Positions 24,695 through 33,211 of a stretch of 37,627 nt of DNA are shown in pieces. How positions within the stretch are numbered: the first letter of the stretch is position 1; each line of letters opens with the position of its first letter. The notes below the pieces were generated by a model. That model was not told the DNA's origin and ran no database searches. It saw nothing but the letters and a program-made list of their open reading frames with translations. This stretch comes from CAZJNX01 sp964547415 (GTDB lineage Bacteria > Pseudomonadota > Alphaproteobacteria > Rhizobiales > Amorphaceae), in contig CAZJNX010000014.1 of the NCBI GenBank assembly GCA_964547415.1, positions 1-37,627 on the forward strand, given 5' to 3'. The translations under genes and the position numbers were made by a program.

Positions 24695-25183
24695 TCAGAA
24701 CCCGAGCGGGCCGACGGGCACGTTGAAGTGCATGACGATCGCGAGGACGTGGAAGATGACGGTCGCGACCGCGGCGATCGCCACGATGCGCGCGGCGGCG
24801 GCCGCGAAGGAGCGCCCGCGGCCGTAGCCCGCGAGCGGGAGCGCGGCGAGGAGGAACACGAAGTTGGAAAGGCTGAAGCCGATGCGCTCGAACAGGAGAT
24901 AGTAGCCGACCGCGAGGAGCACGAAGACCACCCGTGGCCCCCACTCGCGCACGAGCCGCTCGGGCGAGACCGGCGGCGGCGGTTCCCCGCCGCCGCCGGC
25001 CCGCGCGTCGAGGACGGCCCGGACCACCACGATCCCCGTCATGGCGAGGATGAACGCCATGACGCCGAGCGGCACGCGCTGCGTCACCGACGGCGCCTCC
25101 CGGATCGACGCGAAGAAAAGCGCCGTGCCGAGAAGCACCAGCGCCGGCACGACGAGTTCGCCGAGAAGGATTCGCAGTCTCAT
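24695..25183 (-). CDS. TTT transporter small membrane subunit 2 (TctB)
   Basis: 162 residues with four hydrophobic segments (LVVPALVLLGTALFFA, GVMAFILAMTGIVVVRAVL, VVFVLLAVGYYLLFERIGF, FVFLLAALPLA plus a C-terminal helix). A Gly/Pro-rich loop (GGGGEPPPP) connects the halves. YYLLFERIGFSLSNFVFL is the TctB signature region. ATG at 25183 with CGGGAG upstream; ten bases before tctA-2. Confidence 0.85.
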   Translation of the reverse strand: MRLRILLGELVVPALVLLGTALFFASIREAPSVTQRVPLGVMAFILAMTGIVVVRAVLDARAGGGGEPPPPVSPERLVREWGPRVVFVLLAVGYYLLFERIGFSLSNFVFLLAALPLAGYGRGRSFAAAAARIVAIAAVATVIFHVLAIVMHFNVPVGPLGF

Positions 25184-25233
25184 GACGCGGCGCTCCCGCG
25201 GGAGGAGGATCGGGCGGGCCGGGCGGGCGCCCG

Positions 25234-26247
25234 TCACATCTCCTGGAGGTCCTTCTCCATCGCCGGACGGTACTCGGCGAGGAGGGCGAGGTAGTCGTCG
25301 ATGAAGGCGGCGCACCGGTCCGGGCCCCACACGTCGACGAACGGCAAGAGGTTCTGCTCGGCCGCGGCCTCCTTGAAGGTCTCCGAGCGGAGCGCCTCGG
25401 CGAAGGTGGTCACGAGCTCGTCGTAGACCTCCGGGTTGTCCGCGGCCGTCTGGGCGGAGACGACGGCGCAGTAGGGCTCGAACAGGTTGGGCATCTCGAA
25501 GTCGAGGACCTCGCTCGCGGGCGGGGCGTCCCACATGCCGGTGGTCGGGTCCTCGGGCGCGAAGATGGCGAGCGCGCGGGTGAGGTCGAGGACGTTGCTG
25601 GCCGACCAGTAGGGCGCCATGCAGCAGTCCACGTGGCCGCCCGCCACCGCGTTGCGCGCCTCCGATCCGCCGTTGAACGGCACCACCTTGATGGGCACCC
25701 CTGCCCGCTCGCGCAGCACCACGGTCGCCGCGTGGGCAGCCGACATCGGGCTCGACACGGCCGCGGTGAAGGGCTCGTCGGCCGCGGCCGCCGCCGCGAG
25801 GAACTCCTCGGCGGTCTGGTAGGGCGAATCCTTGGCGACGAGGAGCACGTTCGGATCCTGGAAGTAGGAGCCGATCCAGGCGATCTGGTCGACGCTGAAC
25901 TCGTCCGACTGGAGCTCGCTCAGCCAGGCCACGTGGGGCGCGGGGGTGAACAGGACGACGCTGCCGTCGTGGGGCTTTTGCTGGAGGCCGCGCTGGGCGA
26001 TGAGGGAGCCCGCGCCCGGCATGTGGTTGGGCCGGAAGCCGCGGGCGAGGCCGAGCGTCTCCGCCCAGGCGGGGGTGACGACGCGCACCGAGCGGTCCGT
26101 GCCGCCGCCCGGCGAGAACGGGACGATGGCCTCGACCTGGGGCACCGGGTAGGCATTGGCGAGGCGGGGGAGGCCGGTGAGGCCGGCGACGCCGGCCGTG
26201 GCGGCGGTGCCGGCGAGGAAGCCGCGCCGCGTCAGCATGGGGTTCAT
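25234..26247 (-). CDS. TTT transporter substrate-binding protein 2 (TctC/Bug family), Tat-type signal
   Basis: 337 residues. The N-terminus MLTRRGFLAGTAATAGVAGL is a twin-arginine-type signal, ending near ANA-YPVPQ, in contrast to the Sec-like signal of TctC-1. The mature part has VEAIVPFSPGGGTDRSVRVV, the ligand loop of the family, and HMPGAGSLIAQRGL. ATG at 26247 with AAGGAG seven bases upstream; a longer in-frame start exists but lacks a ribosome site. The operon faces away from the amidase, and the two share an operator region. Tat export would suggest folding before export; this is an inference from the RR motif. Confidence 0.88.
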   Translation of the reverse strand: MNPMLTRRGFLAGTAATAGVAGLTGLPRLANAYPVPQVEAIVPFSPGGGTDRSVRVVTPAWAETLGLARGFRPNHMPGAGSLIAQRGLQQKPHDGSVVLFTPAPHVAWLSELQSDEFSVDQIAWIGSYFQDPNVLLVAKDSPYQTAEEFLAAAAAADEPFTAAVSSPMSAAHAATVVLRERAGVPIKVVPFNGGSEARNAVAGGHVDCCMAPYWSASNVLDLTRALAIFAPEDPTTGMWDAPPASEVLDFEMPNLFEPYCAVVSAQTAADNPEVYDELVTTFAEALRSETFKEAAAEQNLLPFVDVWGPDRCAAFIDDYLALLAEYRPAMEKDLQEM

Positions 26248-26314
26248 TTCGGTCTCCTTGTGGATCCTCTGGATGGGAGCGCCATGCGCGATGCAAGAGC
26301 TGGACCGCCCGTCC

Positions 26315-26328
26315 GCCAACTGTCAACA
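26315..26328. promoter_or_regulatory. Shared operator-like 14-mer in the tctC-2/amidase intergenic region
   Basis: GCCAACTGTCAACA, identical to the 14-mer before the nine-gene operon at 14734-14747. On the minus strand it supplies TTGACA (26326-26321) as a -35 for tctC-2. A second half-site-like CGACA follows at 26331. It lies between the divergent tctC-2 and amidase starts. Confidence 0.6.
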
Positions 26329-26393
26329 TTCGACACTCGACAGACCCCCGTCGCGGCGCCGGGCCGGACCGCCCGGAATAACGGAGTTGCTGC

Positions 26394-27743
26394 ATGACGA
26401 GACCGATCGCGACCGACCGCCCCGCCTTCGCGGAGACGCGGCGTGCCTTCCTCGAGGGCACCCGCTCGCCGCGGGAGCACCTCGAGGCGTACCTCGAGGC
26501 GATCGAGAAGGCCGAACCCACGGTGAAGGCGTTCGCCACCCTCGACGCGGACGGGGCGCGGGCGGCGGCGGACGCCTCGGCCGCGCGCTACCGGGCGGGC
26601 CGCCCCCTGTCGGCCGTCGACGGCATGGTCGTCGGCGTGAAGGACATCATGGAGACGGCGGACCTGCCGACGGGCATGAACAGCCCGCTGTTCGACGGGT
26701 ACCGCGCGAAGGCGGACGCGGCGGCCGTCCGCGCCGTCCGGGATGGGGGCGGGGTCGTCGTCGGCAAGACGGTGACGACCGAGTACGCCATCGGCCGCTC
26801 CGGGCCGACGCGCAACCCGCTTTCGCCCGACCACACGCCGGGCGGCTCCTCCTCCGGCTCCGCGGCGGGGGCGGCGGCCGGCTTCTTCGACGCCGCCTTC
26901 GGCACCCAGACCCAGGGCTCCATCATCCGCCCGGCGAGCTTTTGCGGCGTCGTCGGCTTCAAGCCGACCCTCAACGCCCTGTCGACCGCCGGCATCCATC
27001 CCCTGTCGCGGACCCTCGACCATCTCGGCACCATCGCCGCCCGCCTCGACGATGCCTGGACGCTCGCCCGGGAGGTCTCCGAGCGGGCGCCCCAGCATCC
27101 TCACCGGGGCCTCGACGGACCGGCGGGGCCGCTGCCGAGGCTCGCCCCTTCCCGCGTCGCCGTCCTCAGGACCGCCGGCTTCGACGAGCTCGACGCGGAC
27201 ACGGCGGCCGCCTTCGAGGCGGCGCTCGCGCGCCTCGCGGCGTGCGGCGTCAGCCTCGCGGAGCCCGCCGACGACCCCGCCCTAGCCGCCATCGTCCGCG
27301 GCCTCGACGACGTGGGCGAGCGCTCCATCGACGTTCTCGCCTTCGAGATGCTGTCCCCGTACGCCGACTACCTGGCGGCCCGGCCGGACGACCTCGGCCC
27401 ACGCCTCCACGAGCTCGTGGAACGGGGGCGCAGCATTGACCGTGCCACCGTGCGCGGCCACCTCGCCGTCCGGGACGACCTGCGCGCGAAGGTCGCGGCC
27501 CTGTCCGACACCTACGACGCCTTCGTCCTCCCGGCCGCCTCCGAGCCCGCGCCGGAGGGACTTGACTACACCGGCCGGCGCACGCTCCTCGTCTACTGGA
27601 CCTTCCTGGGACTGCCGGCCTTCAGCCTGCCGCTCATGACGGTGCGGGGTCTTCCCCTCGGCCTCCAGGTCGCGGGCTTCGAGAACGCCGACCACCGCCT
27701 CGCCCGCCACTGCAGCTGGCTCATGGAGGCGGCGTCGGGCTGA
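26394..27743 (+). CDS. Amidase signature family hydrolase
   Basis: 449 residues. The Ser-cisSer-Lys triad is visible: Lys83 (VVGVKDIM), cis-Ser152 in the GGSSSGSAAG glycine-serine loop, and nucleophile Ser176 (TQTQGSIIRPASFCG). The family hydrolyses amides, carbamates or aryl esters; members range from GatA to amidohydrolases of catabolic pathways. Length is at the short end, and the C-terminal third (after 220) is the variable substrate part. ATG at 26394 with GGAG nine bases upstream. Monocistronic; divergent from tctC-2 and sharing its operator region, so it is probably coregulated with uptake of the same substrate. Confidence 0.9.
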   Translation: MTRPIATDRPAFAETRRAFLEGTRSPREHLEAYLEAIEKAEPTVKAFATLDADGARAAADASAARYRAGRPLSAVDGMVVGVKDIMETADLPTGMNSPLFDGYRAKADAAAVRAVRDGGGVVVGKTVTTEYAIGRSGPTRNPLSPDHTPGGSSSGSAAGAAAGFFDAAFGTQTQGSIIRPASFCGVVGFKPTLNALSTAGIHPLSRTLDHLGTIAARLDDAWTLAREVSERAPQHPHRGLDGPAGPLPRLAPSRVAVLRTAGFDELDADTAAAFEAALARLAACGVSLAEPADDPALAAIVRGLDDVGERSIDVLAFEMLSPYADYLAARPDDLGPRLHELVERGRSIDRATVRGHLAVRDDLRAKVAALSDTYDAFVLPAASEPAPEGLDYTGRRTLLVYWTFLGLPAFSLPLMTVRGLPLGLQVAGFENADHRLARHCSWLMEAASG

Positions 27744-28247
27744 CCTGCCCGGGGCGCGTCGCGAGGGGCCCGGCATCCGGCCCGTCGTCCGCCGCCAGGC
27801 CCCGTCGCGCCCGTTCGGGCCCGTGCCCCCCCGGGAAGACCCGGCGGGATGTCCCCTCCCGGCCGGCCGATCGCGCGCCGACGGCATCCGTCACCGGGCG
27901 GGGAGACGGGCCGTCACTCCGGCCGGGACAGCGCAGGGAACGTCGCGTCCGCCAGGCTGATCCTTCCACGGCCGCCCGGTCCGCGCGGCTGCTCGCCGGC
28001 CGGCTTTCGGCGAGGCCGGCTTCGCCCGTCCCGCCGTCGGGCCGCCCACGAACCCGGCGTCACCCGGAGGGTGCGCCTCGCCGAAGGGCCGACGCGGTGC
28101 CCTGAACGCGTCCGTCATGGGTGCCCAGGGACGGGTGTCGTGCCCGCGGTCGTTCCGGCGAGAGGCCTGGCGCGATGGGGGCGGTCCGAAGCGGCAGACG
28201 GCCGTCCGCTGCGGGGGGACCGCCCGGAGGTCCAGCGGCAGCAGCCC
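27744..28247. other. Non-coding GC-rich region downstream of the amidase
   Basis: About 500 bases with no credible gene. It is locally rich in short CCGGCCGG-type strings that can fold in many ways. I see no clear terminator with a T-run. Confidence 0.4.
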
Positions 28248-28558
28248 GTCTCCCGGCGCTCCGACGGGACCGGTCGAGCGGCCGGAGTATGCGCGGCCCC
28301 GGCGGGATCGTCAGTTCGACGACCGCGGCGGGGCAGCGAGGCCTGCGGTGCGAGGGTCCGAGGCAGGCGCCCCCGCCGGGTATCGCTGGCGGCCGACCGC
28401 GCCTCCGACGGCTTGCAAAAAGCCGTCCGGCGAAATGGCCGCGGGTACCGACCCCGGTCCGGTCTCCCGGCGCTACGACGGGACCGGCCGGACGGCCGGG
28501 GCCGTGGCAGCGGCGGGCCGCCCGTGGATGCGCCGCCCGTCGGGACCGTCAGTTCGAC
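28248..28558. repeat. Degenerate duplication covering the 3' end of the TIGR02302 gene
   Basis: Two diverged copies. GTCTCCCGGCGCT starts at 28248 and again at 28462, each followed by a GACGGGACCGG-like string and a GGCCGG. The string CGTCAGTTCGACG starts at 28309 and at 28547. The offset changes from 214 to 238 bases through indels. The 28547 copy contains the stop codon and last codons of the TIGR02302 gene, so the upstream copy is a decayed duplicate of that gene's end plus flank. Confidence 0.65.
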
Positions 28559-31176
28559 GGCAGGAGCCGCTCGAGGTACTCGAGCTCGAGGCGCGGGCGC
28601 TCCATGTCGCCGAGGCGGTTGCGCAGCTCCTCGAGGATGCGGCGGGCACGCTGGACGTCGATCTCGTCCGGGATCTGCACGCGGCTCGTCAGGTCGCTGC
28701 CCTGGTTCCGGCGGAAGCGACCCAGCGGGTCCCGCTGCTCGCCCGAGGGGGCCTGGCCCATCTGCTCGCCCGGCGCGCCGCCCTGGCCCTGCATCTGCTG
28801 GGCGAGCTGCTGGGCACCCTGGCGGAGCTGGTCGATCGCCCGGCCCTGGTCGCCGACGGCGTCGCCCGGCCGGGACTGGCCGAGCTGCTGCTCCGCCTCG
28901 CCCATGCTGTCGCCCGCCTGGCCGAGCTGCTCGCCGGGCTGCAGGCCCTGGTCGGCGAGACCCTCCATCAGCTCCTGCAGGTCTTGCTGCAGCTGGCCCT
29001 GGCCCTCGCGCAGGCGGCGCAGCGCCTCCGCGAGCTCCTGGGCGGTCATGTCGCCGGGCTGCTGGCCCTGCTGGCCCTGCTGGCCCTGCTGCCCCTGCTG
29101 GCCCTGCTGGCCCGGACGCTGGCCGTTCTGGCCCTGTTGCATCCGGCGCTCCATGTCGTGGGTGTCGTCCATCAGCTCCTGCTGGCGCTGGATCATCCGG
29201 CCGAGCTGGTCGAGCATCTGCCCGGCCTCGCCCATGGCGCCCTGCTGGTTCATCTGGGGACGGCCGGCCTGCAGGTTGCGCAGCATCTGCTCCATCTGGG
29301 AGAGGAGCTGTTCCGCCTCCTCCCGCGAGCCGGACTTGGCGAGCTCCTCGATCTGGGAGAGGAGCTCGTTGAGGTCCTGGCTCGTCATGGACTGGGCGTT
29401 CGGGTCCATGGGCATGCGCTCGGCGTTCTGCTGGGCCTGTTCGGCGAGCGCCTGCAGATAGCGGTTGAGCGCCTCGCGCAGGTTCTGGGTGAGCCGCTCG
29501 ATCTCCTCGTCGGAGGCGCCGTCCTGCAGCGCCTGCCGGAGGGCCTCCTGGGCCGCCTGGAGCGCGCGCTCGGCATCCGACAGGGCTCCGTCCTCGATCA
29601 TGACGGCAACCTCCCACATGCGGTCCACCATCTCGCGCAGGTCCTCGTCCGAAGCGGCGGCGACGAGGTCCGCGTAGAGCTGGCCGACGGCGAGGAACTC
29701 GCCGGGCGTCTGGAACACGCCTTCCGGTAGGAGTGTGAGGGAATCGAGCGCGTCGATCACCACCGGGTGGGCGTTGGCGTCCATGGCGAGCCAGCGCCGC
29801 TGCTCCACGATCGCCTGGGCGAGGGGCTGGTAGAACGGGCGCGCGGGCAGGCGGAAGAGGACCGGCTCGCTGCTCCCGGTCTGGCCGGCCGCGTCCTCGG
29901 CCGTCAGCGTCAGCTCCACCTGTGCGCCGGCCCAGGGATGGGAGGCGAGGTCGTGGGCGGAGCGGGTCGCCCCGGTCGCGGCACGGCCGGGCGGCAGCGG
30001 CAGGTCGAGGTCCGGCGCCTCGTAGAGCGGGCGCGGCGGCTCGCCGCCGGTGATCGTCGGGCGCGGACCGTCCGCGGCGTCGACGCGGGCGAGATCCCCC
30101 GTCACGGAGACGACGCCGTAATCGTCCGTGGTCTCGTAGCGCAGCTCGAAGCCGCCGCGGCTGTCGGCCTCGGGCGGGCCGAGGAGAGCGACCGTGGGCG
30201 CGATGTCGGCCTCCGACAGGAACCGCCAGGAATCGATGACGCCGTCCGGGCCCCGCACCTCCACGAAGGTGGGGGCGTCGAGGCTCACCCGGGCGCCGCG
30301 GGCGGCCACCAGAGGCGCCTCGCGTCCGCCGAGCGGATCGTCCCGGACCGTGGCGTCGTCCTCGGCCGCGCTCGCAAGGTCCATCAGCTCCATCTCGCCG
30401 TCGCGCGTGACGGCGAGCTCCACCGACTTCGCGCCCTGGACGCGCAGCTCGAACACGCTGCCCTCCGGGACGGTGATGCCGTCGAGGGTGTCGGTGCGCG
30501 CGTTGCCCGACAGGAACAGGGGCGCGCGGCCGGTGTACTCGGGCGGCGTGACCCAGGCGTCCATCCGGAAGGCCGGGCCGGCCTCGGCGGGGCGGGAGAA
30601 GACGAACGGGCTCGCCAGCCGTTCCAGGAAGGCCCCCGAGCCGACCGCGACGCCGACCACCACGAGCATGGCGACGGCGGCCCGGAGCCCCCACGGGTCG
30701 TACCGCTCAGGCCGGGCGTCCGGCATGCGCGGGCGGATCCGGTCGAGGGCGGTGGCCGCGCGCTCCCGGTGGCGCGCCCACGCGGCGCGGGCCAGCGGGT
30801 TGTCCTCGCCGGTCGCGAGCCGGTCGTAGTAGGCGGTGAGCGGGCGATGGGGAACGCCGCTCTCCCGCTCGAGCCGGTGCGCGGCCTCGGCGCGGGCGGG
30901 GATCCGGATGCGCGGAAGGCGCCAGCAGGCGGCGAGGAAGAGGAGCGCGAAGAGCCCGATCGCGATGGCGCGCACCACGGGGCCGAGGTCGATCCAAAGG
31001 CCCATCAGCGCCGTGGCGGCGAACACGAGGGCGACGCCCACGGGCGGGGCGAGCGCTGGCCACAACCGCTCGAAGGTCATGGCGAGGCGGGCAAGGGCGA
31101 CGGCCCGCGCCATCCGCCGGTCCATGGGGCTCGGCCCCTCGGCGGGGGCGGCACCGGTCCTGTCGTCTGCAGTCAT
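28549..31176 (-). CDS. TIGR02302/DUF4175 family membrane protein
   Basis: 875 residues, a conserved alphaproteobacterial protein of unknown function. The N-terminus has two adjacent membrane helices (about 37-80: ALAPPVGVALVFAATALMG and AIAIGLFALLFLAAC) and a third near 175 (AVAMLVVVGVAVGSGAFL). The middle is a large beta-rich extracytoplasmic part (VTPPEYTGRAPLFL, FELRYETTDDYGVVSVTG). From about 520 on it is helical and extremely Gln-rich, with a GQQ repeat, many QQ pairs and coiled-coil pattern, ending VQRARRILEELRNRLGDMERP. Such proteins usually stand near lysA/argH; those genes are absent here. ATG at 31176, only a weak GGACAGG upstream. Monocistronic. Confidence 0.88.
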   Translation of the reverse strand: MTADDRTGAAPAEGPSPMDRRMARAVALARLAMTFERLWPALAPPVGVALVFAATALMGLWIDLGPVVRAIAIGLFALLFLAACWRLPRIRIPARAEAAHRLERESGVPHRPLTAYYDRLATGEDNPLARAAWARHRERAATALDRIRPRMPDARPERYDPWGLRAAVAMLVVVGVAVGSGAFLERLASPFVFSRPAEAGPAFRMDAWVTPPEYTGRAPLFLSGNARTDTLDGITVPEGSVFELRVQGAKSVELAVTRDGEMELMDLASAAEDDATVRDDPLGGREAPLVAARGARVSLDAPTFVEVRGPDGVIDSWRFLSEADIAPTVALLGPPEADSRGGFELRYETTDDYGVVSVTGDLARVDAADGPRPTITGGEPPRPLYEAPDLDLPLPPGRAATGATRSAHDLASHPWAGAQVELTLTAEDAAGQTGSSEPVLFRLPARPFYQPLAQAIVEQRRWLAMDANAHPVVIDALDSLTLLPEGVFQTPGEFLAVGQLYADLVAAASDEDLREMVDRMWEVAVMIEDGALSDAERALQAAQEALRQALQDGASDEEIERLTQNLREALNRYLQALAEQAQQNAERMPMDPNAQSMTSQDLNELLSQIEELAKSGSREEAEQLLSQMEQMLRNLQAGRPQMNQQGAMGEAGQMLDQLGRMIQRQQELMDDTHDMERRMQQGQNGQRPGQQGQQGQQGQQGQQGQQPGDMTAQELAEALRRLREGQGQLQQDLQELMEGLADQGLQPGEQLGQAGDSMGEAEQQLGQSRPGDAVGDQGRAIDQLRQGAQQLAQQMQGQGGAPGEQMGQAPSGEQRDPLGRFRRNQGSDLTSRVQIPDEIDVQRARRILEELRNRLGDMERPRLELEYLERLLPSN
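29059..29112 (-). repeat. 9-bp tandem repeat coding Gly-Gln-Gln
   Basis: Six consecutive units of CTGCTGGCC (one is CTGCTGCCC, synonymous) encode repeated Gly-Gln-Gln in the TIGR02302 protein. Exact short tandem units make the number likely to vary between strains. Confidence 0.9.
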
Positions 31177-31652
31177 GGCCTGTCCGTCGTCGGTTCTCGT
31201 CGAGCGTGAACGGCACCGTCGGCCGGCGGTTGCACGCGCATGGCCCCGAAAGCTAGCACGGGACGTGCCAGCCTTCCACGCCACCGCCGCCGCACCCCCA
31301 TCACGAAGAAATGACCGTCCGGATCGGCCAGGGACGGCGCGATCGCTCTGGCCGTGGCATCGCGGTCCGGCGTCCTCGCCGGCGCCGGCGGGATCGCGGC
31401 CCCTGCCGCCGGCCGCGCGACCGTGAAGGCGCGGGCAGGGCCGCGGCCAGCCCGGCGCACGGGCGCGAGGGTTCCGTTGGCGCGCGTGTCGGATGCCGCG
31501 GGACGCGGGATCGGCACGGGCCCATCGCGCGAGCGGACGGAGGGGTCGCCCGGCCCGACCGCATCTCGCGCCCCCGGATCGCAGGCGGCTGACGGCGCCG
31601 GGCGGGGCCGCTCGCCCCAAGCCGCAGCCCCCGCCGCGTCCCACGCGGGCCG
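31177..31652. other. Non-coding region between TIGR02302 and the RTX remnant
   Basis: About 475 bases. Open frames across it are Arg/Ala/Pro-rich without domains. No repeat or promoter that I can support. Confidence 0.4.
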
Positions 31653-32983
31653 TCAGATCAGGACGGCAGCGGGGTCGAGGTCTTCGATGTCGATGCCGGG
31701 GAGCGCGATCCGGCCGCCGGGGTGGACGACGAGGAGGGCCGCTCCGCCGTCCGCCGGCCGGATCGACGGATCCGCCGGGGGGATCCGGTAGGCCGTGAGA
31801 TCGAGGGCGTCCTCGGCCGGGGAAAAGCCCCTGACGGTGTCCGAGCCCGTCCGCCCCTCGAAGACGAAGACGTCCGGTCCGGAACCGCCGGCCATGACGT
31901 CGTCGCCGCGGCCACCGCCGATCCGGTCGTGCCCGCCGCCGGCGAAGAGGCGGTCGTTCCCCCCGCCGCCCGCGATCCGGTCGTCGCCCCCGCGGCCCGC
32001 GATCCGGTCCGGCCCCGCCCCGCCTGCGAGCGCGTCGCCGACGGCGCCGCCGTCGAGGGCGTCCCCGCCGCGGCCGCCGGGGAGGCGGTCGGCGCCCGCG
32101 CCGCCGGAAAGGACCTCCGCGCCGTCGTCCCCCGCGAGGACGTCGTCGCCCGTGAAGCCCGAGAGGCCGTCGTCGCCCGACAGGCCCGAGACGACGTCGT
32201 GACCGCGGCGCCCGTCGATCCGGTTCGCCGCGGCATTGCCCGCAACGAGGTCGTTCGCCTCGCCCGCGAAGGCGTTCTCGATCACCGTGCGGCGGTCGAT
32301 GGGGAGGGGCCGGTCCGCGATCATGCTGACCGCGCGCGGCGCGCGGTCGATGACGAGCGTCGCGGTGACGGCGGCCGCGTTCAAGGTGTCCGTCCCGCTG
32401 CGGTCGAGGAGGAGGAAGCGGCGCGGATCGTCCTCGACGGAGAAGCTGCCGAAGGCGTCGGTGACGATGGAGGTGTCGTCGGCCCCGGCCGCCTCGCCGT
32501 GGAGGGACAGGGACCCCTCGTAGGTGAAGGCGCTGTTGCGCTCGCGGCCCTCGATGACGATCGGGGTCAGGTGGTTCGCGAGGGCAAGGGTCCACTCTCC
32601 CGCAGCGCGCTCGCCGGAAAGCGTTGGAGCCGAACGTCCAGTCGTCGAGGAGCGCGCTCTCTTCCGCCGGCGCGAGGCTCGTCGGCCGCGCGGTGGTCCC
32701 GGCCGGCGGAGTGAGGGGGGCCGGCGGCGGCGGCGCCCTTGGCGCCCGCCCACTCGAGCGCGGCCGTCCCCGGACCCGTCCCCCAGCCGACGTTCGTCAC
32801 CGCCGCCTGGGGAACGCCGATCGTCTTGCGGCTGACGAACCTCGCCCGGAGGACGACGTCGAGGGTCGGATCGCCGGTGAGGGGCCGGTTCTTGCGGCCC
32901 AGCTGCTCCCGGATCCGGTCCCGGACTCCCTCGAGGACGGGGCTGTGCTCGTCCTCGACCGCCTCGTGGGGGATGTCGACCAT
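31653..32983 (-). pseudogene. P-domain / RTX calcium-binding protein, frameshifted
   Basis: The C-terminal 330 residues are intact: part of a P/Homo B domain (AAGEWTLALANH ... GSLSLHG), then a serralysin-type C-domain start (RFLLLDRSGTDTLNAAA ... TVIENAFAGEANDLVAGN), then about twelve RTX nonapeptides (GGxGxDxLx type), then a type I secretion-like end (DVFVFEGRTGSDTVRGF). The first half of the P-domain, LLDDWTFGSNAF, is in another frame. Dropping one C at about 32616 joins it to GERAAGEWTL. A further +1 shift in the run of six C near 32716-32721 is needed to reach the frame of the ATG at 32983. No protease catalytic domain is visible, so this looks like the decayed tail of a secreted subtilase/kexin-like protein; sequencing error in C-runs is the alternative. 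Confidence 0.65.
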
Positions 32984-33156
32984 CGGCCCGGTCTCCGCGC
33001 TCGACCGGGAGCGCGGACGGCGGCGCGCCGCCGCACACCGGCGCCGGCCCCAGGATCGCGTCTCGTCCGCTTCGGGCGTTGCGGATGGTCGACCGCGCGG
33101 TGATCGGCACGGCGCGCAGGGGCGCCCGCGCGTGGCGCCCCGGCCGTCGGCGTGTC

Positions 33157-33180
33157 CGCCGCCGCGGGGGCGCGGCGGCG
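33157..33180 (-). terminator. Perfect 10-bp GC hairpin after the nuclease gene
   Basis: CGCCGCCGCG (33157-33166) pairs with CGCGGCGGCG (33171-33180) over a GGGG loop, about 30 bases past the nuclease stop. There is no T-run on the minus strand, so intrinsic termination is uncertain. Confidence 0.4.
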
Positions 33181-33211
33181 CTTTCCGGCCGTGGCTGCCT
33201 CCCCGGCTGGA

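Noticed and set aside
4806..27743. The island as a recent horizontally acquired element
   Set aside because: Base composition and codon use look like the rest of the window, and no integrase, attachment repeat or IS was seen at its borders. The tRNA and IS lie 10 kb away.
31173..31517. A 114-codon minus-strand frame upstream of the TIGR02302 start
   Set aside because: Composition is Arg/Ala/Pro-rich without a domain, it overlaps the TIGR02302 start and has no credible ribosome site.
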